From Pseudovirgaria hyperparasitica (taxonomy: Eukaryota; Ascomycota; Dothideomycetes; Acrospermales; Acrospermaceae), in contig NW_022985549.1 of assembly GCF_010093815.1 (NCBI RefSeq), positions 2,133,494-2,197,493 of the forward strand: 64,000 bases of DNA. The letters are read 5' to 3'. Each line of letters starts with the position of its first letter. The stretch's first letter is position 1. The notes under the pieces are model-generated. The model was given only the letters and a program-made list of their open reading frames with translations. It was not told where the DNA came from and searched no databases. The position numbers and the translations under genes were made by a program. This document shows, piece by piece, positions 1 through 10,940 of the stretch.

Positions 1-2540
1 GAGCGCCCCTCGGTGCATCTGTAGATTGCCTGCCGGCTGGTGCTTGCTGTGGAGGCAGCGGAGGGATAGCTCGAGCAGCAGAAGGGACCGGAGGAGGGGC
101 CGCAGGGGGTAGAATAGGTGACCTGATCGGTCCTTCATCTGCGGTAGTGCTATCATCTATACTCGACTCTCTAACATGGGATCCAAGAGCTTCTTTGTGC
201 GTCGCACCAGAAGCTATGTCTGTGTCGTAGTCTCCTTCATACTCGGTTTCTTCTTCTAACTCATCGTCTATCGACACTCGTTGCGAAATACTGTCTATAG
301 TTGGCTGCCGGCTTGGTGGTGCTGCAGTAGGCGGAGGAGGTGGTGGAGGCCTGGCTTGAGCTGGGGGAGACATTGGGGGGCTCATCACTGGAACAGGAGG
401 AGGAATACGGCTTGATCTCTTCTCAGCAGGTGACGATGTTCCACCGGTGGTAACATAGTCGGATCCCATAGTCGAGGTTCGCCGTGGTACGGACGGGCTT
501 CTGGGACCTGAGTGGTCGGAGGCAGGAACTGGAGGAGGAGGCCCGCGAGCTGAAAGCTCGATTGACCTTCGTGGCATCTCATCGTCCGACTCTGAACCGG
601 ACGTCGGCGATCTAAACGGCACCGGTGCTGGTGGCACGGGTCTTTCGGTAGGCACTGGGGGTGCAACTCTCTCTGACATAGACACCGGCCGTTCTATACG
701 AGTCAGCAAACGATACTTGTATCCTGATGCAATGGAAGATGTCGAGTTCTCTTGTGAACCTACTGCGGAACCTAATGAACAAGAATGTCTCTCCTGGTCT
801 GCCCAGTTCGAGGCTGGTTTTTGAGCAGGGAGGACGACAAAATCTCGCCGAACAGGTGTCCACAGGGGTCCGTCTGACAGCCAAACTACGAGATGTGGGC
901 GACTTACGGCTTGGTATCGGCGGTGGGGCACCTCGTTGGGCTGATGGAGATGCTGGCTCGACATCTTCGATGTCGGGCACATCCTCTGGTTCTCGATTGC
1001 TGACGGCAGATTTTCTGCTTTGGTCTTCCTTTACAACATTAAGTTGTGTATCTTCGGACTCGGGGCTCCGGACAGTCGACATCCCTGGGATGGGTATCAT
1101 TGGTAAACGCGGAGCCCTCTCGTAGTCATCTGGAGCAGATTGCTCTGGTACTGGCGCTGTCTTCTTCTTCTTTGGTGGAATGCCCCCTGACGGAAGGCCG
1201 CCACCGAACATTCCTGCCATACCCATTCCTCCACTCATCTTTGCCATACGTTCGCGGAGTTCTAGCTTACGTCGTGTTTCTGCATCAATCTCGTCGTCTT
1301 CTTCTTCGCTAGCACCCTCATCCTCTTCTTCGATGTCCTTGTGGGTGTGGACCGTTGAAAGGGGGGTTTGGGGTATACGCCGTGAAGTATCTTCATTGTC
1401 ATCGACACTGGTGGATTCACCTTCGGCCTCTTCAGTCGTTTCTCCGGCAGCGGACTGATCAGCGTCATTTGTATCGCTAAGAAGCTCCCTTGCCGGCTGG
1501 GGTATTTCTGATACATTAAGTCCATGTGATATTTTACGTGGGGGAGCAGTCCTAGGAACATCTATAGATCCTCTATTGGATCCATCAGGGCTAGCTACTT
1601 TATCTAGCTCGTTGTTCTCATCAGCAGCTGCATCCTGAATCTCCGATTCGGTTCGTTTCTTGCTCGGTCGCTTCGGTTTGTCTTTCTGTGTCGCTTCGGC
1701 TCGTTTTGCCTGTTCGGCCTGCTGTTTTTGAAGGAGAGCGATCCTTTCTTTTAGACTTGTAGGTTTAGGTGCGTCATCTCCCTGAGCTTCTTCTGTAGTT
1801 GCAGCTAGACCAGCTTTTTCGGCGGCCTCAAGGTCCTGAGCTTGACGTTCAGCTATCTCCGGGTCTTCTTCTCGGCGATAGACCTTCTGAGGTGGGGGCT
1901 CGCGTGGTGCAGTCGGAACATAAGCATTCCTGCTGGGAGGGGGCGCGACGAATGGCTTTTTGACGAAGCCCGCACCTGCTTTGCTCCCGCTGGGTTTGAA
2001 AGGTGCGACAGGTGCCGCAGCCGGCTTATTGAATGCTGCGATCCGATCTTTGAAAGAACTGGATTTCTCAGCCACTGGCGGAGGGGCTTTCGATATCGAG
2101 GTATTTGGTACAGGCTTGGGCGCAGGACTTGGTTCTGGAGCTGGTTTCGGCGGGGGGTTTGTCTTTGCCGGCTCCTCTGGCGCAGCCTTGGAGATTTCAG
2201 CCTGACGAACAGTCGCTGGCTCGACACGTCTCTCCTGAATAGGCTCCTCTGCCTCTGACAATGGAGCGGACACGGGAGGTAGCGCCTGTGTCGCAACTGC
2301 ATCTAAGGGTTTATGACGCGAGGCTCTGTTGGGTCTTGGTGGAGGTTCAGGTTCGTACTTCTCTACAAAATTCTTTGGGAAAAGACCTTCCTTCTTAGCC
2401 CCCGTAGAATCTTCTTTGTATTCGCCAATGTACCAATCATCGTCCTCTTCCTCTGTCACCGTTATGATCTGGCCGGCCGGGAAACTCAGGTCATCGTCGT
2501 GAGGGGACGCATAATCATAGAGAGCCTTGACTCGAAACAT
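1..2540 (-). CDS. BBC1: BBC1/MTI1-like SH3 protein, partial (3' end beyond window)
   Basis: Cortical actin-patch protein that in yeast binds type I myosin tails and tunes Arp2/3 activity during endocytosis. Residues 1-64 form an SH3 domain (ALYDY, WYIGEY, GLFPKNFVEKY). A long proline- and charge-rich disordered region follows, with the family segment RERMAKMSGGMGMAGMFGG. A later acidic motif reads EYEGDYDTDIAS. I start at the ATG at 2540 because the SH3 domain begins there; the frame is open upstream but that stretch looks non-coding. The frame changes near 900. A GTAAGT donor at 907 and a CAG acceptor ending at 814 (94-nt intron) join the two open frames exactly, so exons are 908-2540 and 1-813. 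The gene runs off the left edge, so the C-terminal domain is not seen. Family identity is firm; the exact intron is inferred. Confidence 0.88.
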
Positions 2541-2989
2541 AGTGCTCAGTAGAACAGGCGTTAGTCGGGATGGCTGGCTGTTGTAGAAGGCTGACAGTTG
2601 CGGCGAAGTGCGGAGGTGCAATTAGTACTCGCGGGGCAAGCAATGGTGTATCGCCCATTCAGCAGACGCACGACAGCCTGAGGCAGCGAGCAGGCGATTG
2701 ACGGGCAGGAATGCAGAGAAAACAATCGCTTGATACAGCGGCCATACACGTTCGGAGGAAACGGAATGAGTAAGGTTCGGCCTGGAGGGGGGAGGGTGGT
2801 AGTTGATGTTTGGCATAGTCTTCGTGAGTCGTCACCTTTCCAACTCCCGTTACGGACTAGCGTCATTAGCCCCAACCCACTACATCCCCGATGATCAGCC
2901 ATAAGATGATGATATCCATGGATCTTTTCAATTGCTCCGGCTAAGGTATTGTTCGATTCTTCCGCTACAGTTCTGCCGCCGCGCTCGAT
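2541..2989. promoter_or_regulatory. Divergent intergenic region between BBC1 and RTR1
   Basis: 449 bp separate the two start codons, so both promoters must lie here or overlap. No convincing TATA box or coding frame was seen. Confidence 0.5.
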
Positions 2990-3871
2990 ATGCTACCAAA
3001 GACTGTCCCAAAGTCGATTTTGAAGAAAACCAAGAGCAAACCACCGGCAACACCCAGTGAACATGTCCCACCAGAGAAAGCTACCTCCTCTGATCCAGTA
3101 AAGGATCGCCATCTAGCAACCGCATTGCACCATGCTAAGCTGATACAGCAGCAAAAAGATACAGAGAAACTAATCCTAGATGCATCACTTGCCCTCCTCG
3201 AGCTACCCAGCTCACCGAATGCTGATGCCGCCATGCCCGCCGCACATGATGTGCGCGCCTTCAAGGAGCATGTTGCACTGCTGAGGCCACAAGACTATAG
3301 TGACCTGATCGAAGAGCGCAACGCGTCACGACTTTGCGGTTATGCTCTATGTCCCCGACCCAACAAGGAGCTGAAAGGCGATGCCAAATTCAAGCTCGTG
3401 GTTTCGAAAGAGGCGGGATTGAAATCAATTCCAAAAAAGGAACTCGAGCGGTGGTGCTCTACAGACTGTGCCCGTAGAGCTCTCTATGTCAAAGTTCAAC
3501 TTCTTGAGGAACCAGGCGGGATTTTGTTATCTGGCCGGAGTGCGGACATTGACTTACTGGCAGAAGACATACCATCCACCCTCATAACTTTGCCATTGCG
3601 GCCCAAAGTGATGGATAGCTGCACTCACTCACATAAAAATGACACAGAGGCAGCATCGACTCGACATGATATCCATAAGGATGTGGATAACGCATCAAGC
3701 GAACTACTCACCTCTCGCGTTGTCGAAAAGCGTGTCATCAAGGCTGTGTCCGCACCGTCACTCGAACATGATGGCCAGAACCACTCAGTCATTGAAGGCT
3801 ATACCCCCGCAGATCGTTTTTTAGACAAGCAAGAACAAGGAACTGAGGAAGACCATGATTGGGACGATTGA
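2990..3871 (+). CDS. RTR1: RNA polymerase II CTD phosphatase RTR1/RPAP2 family
   Basis: Single-exon gene, 293 residues. Rtr1/RPAP2 proteins dephosphorylate Ser5 of the Pol II C-terminal domain and help Pol II enter the nucleus. The family zinc finger is visible: Cys116 and Cys121 (LCGYALCPRP) with Cys156 and Cys160 (RWCSTDCARRAL), a C-x4-C...C-x3-C arrangement. The N-terminus is basic (PKSILKK), followed by a helical stretch leading into the finger. The C-terminal third is acidic and low in recognisable motifs, as is usual for fungal members. It is transcribed away from BBC1 and in the same direction as MRP51 downstream. The identification rests on the finger; catalytic activity of this family is debated in the literature. 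Confidence 0.9.
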   Translation: MLPKTVPKSILKKTKSKPPATPSEHVPPEKATSSDPVKDRHLATALHHAKLIQQQKDTEKLILDASLALLELPSSPNADAAMPAAHDVRAFKEHVALLRPQDYSDLIEERNASRLCGYALCPRPNKELKGDAKFKLVVSKEAGLKSIPKKELERWCSTDCARRALYVKVQLLEEPGGILLSGRSADIDLLAEDIPSTLITLPLRPKVMDSCTHSHKNDTEAASTRHDIHKDVDNASSELLTSRVVEKRVIKAVSAPSLEHDGQNHSVIEGYTPADRFLDKQEQGTEEDHDWDD

Positions 3872-4450
3872 ACATGAATTCTGGGTTCGAGGAGGAATCT
3901 ATACAGATCTTGGTGAGGGCGAACGCTACATCATTCTCCACTGAATGTAGAATGCCTGAACGCAAGTTTCTGATCGACTTGTGAGAGCTTCATACTATGC
4001 TCCCTCGGGACCATGACTTCTATCGTGGACGATAAGGATATATCAACGGAGGGATGTGTACGACCAGGATCGGTCATGCGCACCTTCACAAACCAAGATG
4101 AAACCTTTGATCTTGGCAACTTGGAGTGTCGTGTGTACCCCTATGTTGGTCTGTACGCCAGTCATTGCGACACACGCAGACATGCAACAGTGCGTGATAC
4201 ACAGACGTCCTGTATTCAAGGAAGAATATGTAGTACCGTCCAAAAAATGATTGTCACCATTCGAACGCCTGTGCAAAGAATATTTTCCAGTGATCTGGTT
4301 GTGTTTTGTAATGCTACAGCTGGTACCGATCACGTGATGACGCTTAACTGCAGATGTTTGCCCTTCGAACAGCTTGGGCCAGCCCAACTTCATTCCCTTT
4401 TGTTCTTCATGTCGCTACTTCAACCCAGCTCAAGCGCAACCCTCTGCGCG
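3872..4450. other. Gap between RTR1 and MRP51
   Basis: Holds the RTR1 3' end and the MRP51 leader. The MRP51 frame stays open back to an ATG at 4013, but that 146-codon stretch resembles no ribosomal protein, so I treat it as leader. Confidence 0.5.
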
Positions 4451-5743
4451 ATGCAGAGGGTACAGCAGCACAGCAGTCGCAAAGCTTCCTCACCCACTGC
4501 ACAACTGCTTCGCTCCTCGCGCCTCTTCTCGATACCAGAGCCACTCCCGAAACCTTCAACGTTCAAGGCCAATGGAAGAGGATCTCCAAATGCTACGCTG
4601 CCGTATCCGGTATATCAAGCCATTGAGGCACCTCTTTCCTCCGCCTCCCGGGGTGATTATGGACTGAAGCGACCCCTACCTCTACGCAAACTTCGTCGGA
4701 CCAGCTCTCCTGTCGTTCGACTCGTTGAATTGGATGCAATTGAAGATGTAACTGATTATGAGCTCGCCTCAGATCACGTTCAGACCCTACATAAGTTGCA
4801 AGAGTTAGGATTGTCAATTTCCAATGGCCAGCGATCTGGGACTTTCCACAGCTACAGCTCAAGCAAAAGAGCGACGGATTTGAATGCATTTGACGACCTT
4901 GTGGATGCATCGCACACTCCAATTCTCAAGGAGGAAGACTTCAGGAAATATCTACACAAAATCTTTGCGGCGAGACATCTAGTCATGCGACAGAAACGCG
5001 CCTTGGAAGGCGACGCTCAAGAGGTAGAATTCACCGAGAAAGATTTCCAAGCTGGCCTTAAGAAACTGTGCGAGGAATTCCAAAAACAGGGTAAAAAGTC
5101 TCGGTTAGCAAGATACGTGAAAGAGTTCTTGTCAACACAAGTCCCAGAATTGCTTGGCGATGAAATGCGCGCCGAACGCACCACGCATGCATCCGCAGGT
5201 ATTTCATATCTTCGAACCCACAAGTACCTCGAAAATCACCCCACTCTGGGGCCTCTCGAGCATCGAACTCCTGTAGAGGCTAGAATTCTTCGAAATGCTA
5301 ATATGCCGGGATGGGCTACATCATCTAGGGCGGCAACTCTTGGTATCGCCGGTGTAGCAATTCCTCGAGCTTCGGGCGAGAGCCAATTCAGGGGCCCGAA
5401 CAGCAATACCTTCGATCCTACTGTTCAAGGCGGTCAGAAAGTTCTTGTGCATCCCACTCGTATGGGCATTAGGCCGGATGGAAAGATAACGATGAACTGC
5501 GACCAGGCAGATCCTGCTGCAGAAATCATAAGAGAGGGTAGACTACCGCCACCAAAGAAAGCGGCCTCAAACACGCATCGAGACAGTGGAGCGAGAATGC
5601 CAAACCTGGATATGCTATCGACACCACGACCCCCGACACGACAGGAGCCATCGGGACAACAGGTTGGGTTGGATTATGGGCTGGGAGCTACAAGCAGCCG
5701 CCCCCCGACTTCGAAATCTGATCCGTTTCCCGATGTGGATTGA
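4451..5743 (+). CDS. MRP51: Mitochondrial small ribosomal subunit protein Mrp51 (bS1m)
   Basis: 430 residues from the ATG at 4451. The family signature is SPTAQLLRSSRLFSIPEPL near the N-terminus, followed by YGLKRPLPLRK and LVELDAIEDVTDYE. Mrp51 is a fungal mitoribosome component that in yeast helps initiate translation of COX2 and COX3. The basic, serine-rich N-terminus fits a mitochondrial targeting sequence. Two other starts share the frame: 4409 adds 14 residues and 4013 adds 146. I prefer 4451 because the RSSRLFS motif normally lies 15-25 residues from the start, and 4409 is the main rival. The C-terminus is proline-rich and poorly conserved. No intron is needed. Confidence 0.88.
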   Translation: MQRVQQHSSRKASSPTAQLLRSSRLFSIPEPLPKPSTFKANGRGSPNATLPYPVYQAIEAPLSSASRGDYGLKRPLPLRKLRRTSSPVVRLVELDAIEDVTDYELASDHVQTLHKLQELGLSISNGQRSGTFHSYSSSKRATDLNAFDDLVDASHTPILKEEDFRKYLHKIFAARHLVMRQKRALEGDAQEVEFTEKDFQAGLKKLCEEFQKQGKKSRLARYVKEFLSTQVPELLGDEMRAERTTHASAGISYLRTHKYLENHPTLGPLEHRTPVEARILRNANMPGWATSSRAATLGIAGVAIPRASGESQFRGPNSNTFDPTVQGGQKVLVHPTRMGIRPDGKITMNCDQADPAAEIIREGRLPPPKKAASNTHRDSGARMPNLDMLSTPRPPTRQEPSGQQVGLDYGLGATSSRPPTSKSDPFPDVD

Positions 5744-8241
5744 TCATTGATCTCAGGGGAGCATGCATCCAGAGCGGAGAAGGTAGCATAAAACGATGCT
5801 TCCGTCACGTTTGTATATTATCTATAGAGCGGGGAACACGCTGAATTGTCAATAATAAATTCATGTCTAGGGCCCACGAATGCCCAAAGTCGAAGATAGC
5901 ATCCGCTTTACATGGTGAAGAAACAAGAATGTTATGTATATTGATGATGGCCAACGACAGCAGACAGCCGTATGCCAGTGCCTTCTGCTGTTCCCCAAGT
6001 CCCTGTGAGTAGAACTTGAAGTTTAAAGGTCCCTAAAGGATATGAAGTGGCTGAGGCATTTTCTAACTCGTACAACAAATGCGGGACAGCTTCTCTTTCG
6101 CCCTGAGATCGAGACATCCAGCAGTATGAGGTAGGCAGAAGCAGGCAGGTTTGCATAGAGAAGTCGCGGACAGTATAATTCTTAGCCAGCCTCCTCGATG
6201 TACCGTCTTTCTCCTTACCTGTACGACTCTTCATTCAGCTAATGCCACTCTCAGGTCTTGCTCTCTTAATGTATCCTTGTCATTCCTCGCAGACGAATGG
6301 TGTTGATGGAAACGTGCAATGTGTCATTCGATTGTAGGTATGAAGGCTGGGCTCGTGGATATGCTGGACGGAGCTATGTGAGCAACATCTGCAGTGGCTA
6401 GGTCAAATCCAAACAGAAAGGGAGAAAAAATGCTGCGTGCCACTCGTCTTGAGACACACTATCTATCAGTCTTGACTGATAGATCAGCTCGTGATCATAA
6501 AAGCGAGTCCAACAACGCTCGTGCTCTTCACGGCTCGGTTGTTCTGAGAATGTCTGCTGTCAGCATCGAACAAAAGGTGAGTCTTCAAGGCAAAAGCGTT
6601 CATACCATGGCCAATTGGCCAAGTAAGTAGCTTAGCTTCCCTCAAATGTTGAATCCTGATCAGCGACACCATTATCACCGGGTTGGAGCCAACAATATAG
6701 TGAAATGCTGGTGCTGTCTTCAGTCAATACCATACATGTGATGGCAATCAGTTAGCAAGTAGGTTTGAAATGATCAACTGATAAAGTTATGGAGCTTGTG
6801 AGCCTGTGACACATATACTATTCTATGCAAGAAGCTAATGGTGGAAGTCAGCTCATAGTACCACTGTAGCTGTTCAGATTGATCTGAGATGTACCGCTCA
6901 TCAGGCAAGGCTGGGTCTAGTCATGGAGCGGGGCCTTCATCTTGATTCACTGTCGCCAAGGAGCACGATGACTTTCGACTTTGTTTTAACTGGTTCACGA
7001 AAGTTCCAACTGATTAGCATCACAAGCAGCCAGGCCAGTCCAGTTCAGTCCCAGTAGTCAACAAGAAAGTGGGAGGTTTTAAAATTTGCCCTCTTGGCAA
7101 TGAGATACTAGACCCACGAACTCGCAACCCCTAGGTCGCTCTCGGCTTCTATCTTCTATTAGTAGTTTGACTGGTACGAAAGACCGTCACTGCCGTGACA
7201 AAGTCTTTGGACTGCTCCGGTGTTTTGCTGACCGATTTTATGATCTTCAAAGGTATGTCTTTTGCAGGATCTGACAGTGCAACAAGGGCTGCTGTGTTCT
7301 CCGTGCAGATTACGAGGGCAACACACACTGACCGTGCCGTCGCCCGCTGTGGAGTCCAGCACCTGGGGCTTTGGGTATCCACGATCGGAAGATCCTGAAG
7401 CCGTAACAACACGGCGTCCATCACTGGAAATCTACCATCAGCAGTTATTTTCAGGAGGTCTTGTCCAATGACAGCCAGTCTAATTACCCCAGCTGTCTAG
7501 CTCTCTCTAGCTCTCAGTTTGCGAGCCGTGTGAAATGACCAATGATAATAGCTCCAATTACTCCTGGAGCTAGGATGAACGCGGGAAGGCAAAGGATCAT
7601 CCATCCGCAAAAGGAAAAGTATAACATCTCGCGCCCAACTGTCCAACTTGAACTGCGGGGCGGTAGGGAAGGTCACCGAGCGCTTTGGGCGTACCTCGAT
7701 CCTGGTGGAGCAGCCGATTTAGACCGGAACGCTGGTCTCCCGAACATTTGAAGGTATATCATGGGGAAAAATGGTGGTGGTGCCAACGGTCCTTGACAAA
7801 TTGCTGTACTGTGATTGGCCATACGCACACGGAAGCTTGGCTCCCGACCCTCTAGAATGCACTTGAGGTCATCTTAGTTCTATAATCAACCACGCGAGGA
7901 ACGGGGAAACCTTGGTCTAACCGCTTTCGGCTCACGATGTCGACGTCGGCCTACCACAGCTTCGTCCTGCTGCTTAGCTGCTTGTTAATCCTCCCTGCGT
8001 CGGAGATCCAAACATACACTTAGCTCGATGCGGCAGCGATACTTTTGAACGGATGTAGTGTTTACCATTCGATGGAGCGCGAGCTTGCTGCTCATACCAG
8101 GCTACCAAGGGGCGTTTCACTCAAGTTGCTGTTATAAGATCCAGAGCCGTGCCGCCCATCTGATCGTAAGCTCTATCAACGCATTCTTCTCCAGACACAC
8201 TCGTATCCACGATCTATATTCCTTTAATCCATTTCATCATC
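5744..8241. other. Gene-poor gap, 2.5 kb
   Basis: Only short ORFs (up to about 100 codons) without recognisable motifs or good splice partners. It contains a 24-bp palindrome at 6461-6484 and the presumed promoter of the GPI-protein gene. Confidence 0.45.
6461..6484. repeat. Perfect inverted repeat, 11-bp arms, TT spacer
   Basis: Left arm ATCTATCAGTC (6461-6471), spacer TT, right arm GACTGATAGAT (6474-6484). No gene lies within 700 bp on either side. It could be a binding site for a dimeric regulator or chance; nothing else supports a role. Confidence 0.6.
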
Positions 8242-9198
8242 ATGCGTTTCTCTACTCTCGCTATGGCCGCGGCCGCTGCCAGTGGTGTCGTCGCCCAGGA
8301 GGACACCTCCCTCTGCGGCAAGTACACCACCGCGCTCTTGATGAACAACACTGCCGAGAACCAATACATGCTTCTCCAATTGCTCGTCAACCGTGTCGTC
8401 ACTGGTGCCACCCAGGAGCAGGTCAGCAATGGATCTGCTGTCCCCGGTATCCTCGCCCCTGGCAACGTCAACGGCACCGACGTGAACCTCCTACCTTACT
8501 TCGATGGTTCTCTCGCCTCGACCAACCGCAATGGCGAAGCAGTCTCCGTCAACTTCCTTGCTGACGGTGGTGCTACACCATTGACGGCTTCTCCTCCCAA
8601 GCCTGCCAACAGCACCGACTCTCCCCAATAGTAAGTCTTGATCGAACAGAAATGAATTCCAAGGATCTCTGCTTATCATCCGACCAGCTACCTCCTTACC
8701 CACCTCTACTCCTTCTTCGGTGCCCTCCTTCAATGCCAGGTCGGCTCCGACGGCTTCCCAGCCTACGAGGGCAACCCGTCCATGGCCAAGGTGCACATGT
8801 TTATGGCCCTGACCAACGCCGAGAACACCTACTTCATCCAACAGGTGGGCGCTGCAGCCGTCTCCTTTGGCGTGACAATGGACGATGTCAGCACCGTCGC
8901 TGAGGCTCTCGTCTCCACCTTCAACTATCGCTGCTCCCCGGCTGCCAAGATCGTCGGTGATATGGAGGAGCTCCAGTCCATCTGCCAGGCTGAGGACTGC
9001 CCTCTCTCGCCCAACGCCAACTGCGACGCCTACCCCAACAGCGGTGCCGTCTCCTCGCCCACTCCTACTCCTTCCGGCTCCGCTGCTATGACCCCGACTG
9101 GCGGCAGCTCGCCTACCAACACCGGCGCTGCCAGCACTCTTACCTACTCCGCTGGTGCCGGTGTTGCCGGTCTCATCGCTGCCATCTTCGCCTTGTAA
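8242..9198 (+). CDS. GPI-anchored cell-surface protein, unknown function
   Basis: Two exons, 8242-8630 and 8688-9198. The 57-nt intron has a GTAAGT donor and a CAG acceptor and joins a split Tyr codon. The protein has 299 residues. It starts with a signal peptide (RFSTLAMAAAAASGVVA) and an ectodomain opening with LCGKYTTALL. This opening recurs in many fungal secreted proteins of unknown role. It ends with a Ser/Thr/Gly-rich linker and the hydrophobic tail AGAGVAGLIAAIFAL, the layout of a GPI attachment signal. Cysteines in the ectodomain suggest disulfides. Codons are strongly C-ending, which hints at high expression. No catalytic motif is recognised. The splice join is required, because the first frame stops right after the donor. 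Confidence 0.85.
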
Positions 9199-10940
9199 GC
9201 ATGGAATTGAGATGAAATCGGACTGGAGTTGTGTGAGTGTTGTTGTCGTGTTGAGTGGAGAATAAAATTTTGTAATTAATACCCCCCCTTTTGCACCGAG
9301 CAACAGGCTCGTGAGCATAGAGATAGTATAGTCAATTGACGATGCGTCTCAATTACGATGTTCCACTGCGCAGTGATATCTTATGTCCTTGTTCGCATGC
9401 CATGCTCTTTCGTGCGACCATCCTACTACACTTGCAAACTTACTACTAATATGCCTAAATGCACATACTAACACCTCTAATATCTCCAGCCTGTATCATC
9501 CCATATCCACAAAAACACCCCGCAAACCATCTCATTCAATCCTACCTCGCGCACGCATGCACGCACGCGACGCCACAGCACAACGTAGAACAACATCTCG
9601 GCACAGTCTCGCAATCTCCTCTCTCACACTCTCTATGACGCTCACATCCCGTCCCATTGCGGCACAGCCATCGTCCCGCGACTCAAGGTGCAGCCAGCCT
9701 GGCCCGCGGAGGCCCAAAGGCGCATTTTGTAGTTTGTACCTAGCTAAGGACGGACCGCTCTGGACTGTACCCGGCCTGGACTATACATACTGGGCTGTAC
9801 CGGACTGCGGTCTGGGCACGGTGTGATGTATACATGGCGAAAGAAAGGGGTCGTCGAGGGGGCAGAGTAGAGGCGTGAGTGACGTTATGGTGAGCAGTAG
9901 ACGGAGATGAATGAGGAGGTTATTCGGGGGTCTGGAGCTGCAGAAGGACGGCATGTGGAGAAATGTGGAGCTTGGAGGGCATGGAAGGGCTAGTGTGAAA
10001 TGGGTTAGGCTAAGTGCGTGTTTGAGACTTTCAGGTCCACGACGAAGGAGAGCACGACAAAGCAAGCTGACCTCAGCACATCAATCACTCACTCCATCAA
10101 GAAAAAAAAAAACTGAAACCCCCCCAGAAAACAAATATCGCACCTCACACACCTCGCTAAGAACGAAAAGAAAGATAGTAACCCCTCCCCTTGCATTCCC
10201 TCATCCGCTCGCTTGTCTGACGATGTCGCGAAACACGGACAGTTCAGCTATCGATATGTCACCGCCGCAGACGTGCTGGTTAGAAACCCCCCCCTCTGCG
10301 CCAAGATAGCCGATTGCATGCGCTATGGTAGTTATTATGGCACGCTGCGATCTTGCTTGGATCCTGGCGCGTGGTGTGATTTGACTTGGTACTGGCTTGC
10401 TACTGATTAGGTGAGTGACTAAGTGGAATGCATGAATGACGCAAAGCCGTGCGTGCGTGCTCTGGTGATGTTTGTGGTTGAGTGATGATAGTGGTAATTA
10501 GTGGTGGTGGTGTTGACACGCACTGATTGCCCGAGGCCCCCATTCACACTCGAACGGGGCGGGACGAAACGAAACGATGCCAGGACCCGAACCCCTGAAA
10601 GTAAACACGCATACATCAGCCGATATCCGTTGGCGAAAAGGACGATTTGCCGGGGTGAGTGAGTTGTGTTTGTCTTTTCTGTCTATAACAGATATAGATA
10701 TATGTTTTGCCTATGGCGGTGTAGTATATGCAAAGGAGTAAAAAAGGGGTTTATAAGTGATTGGAGTGGCATATATGTAGTAAGCTGTTCTTCATTACGC
10801 GTGTCATACGGAGTATATCATCGAGCCGCGTTCTTTGCATCCCGTCATTACATCCTCTCCATGGCTATCCGTCAATCCATCTATCACCACCCCCTATACT
10901 CTACCCCTTATTCCACCCCCCTATATTCCATCCCCTCCTT
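9199..10940. other. Gene-poor gap, 1.7 kb
   Basis: No supported gene. A 65-codon ORF at 10213-10410 (+) with four cysteines is the only mildly protein-like frame, and it has no start context or partner exon. Confidence 0.4.

Noticed and set aside
8491-9318. 275-codon antisense ORF over the GPI-protein gene
   Set aside because: It is a shadow of the strongly C-ending codons of the plus-strand gene; its Gly/Val/Arg composition is typical of such mirrors.
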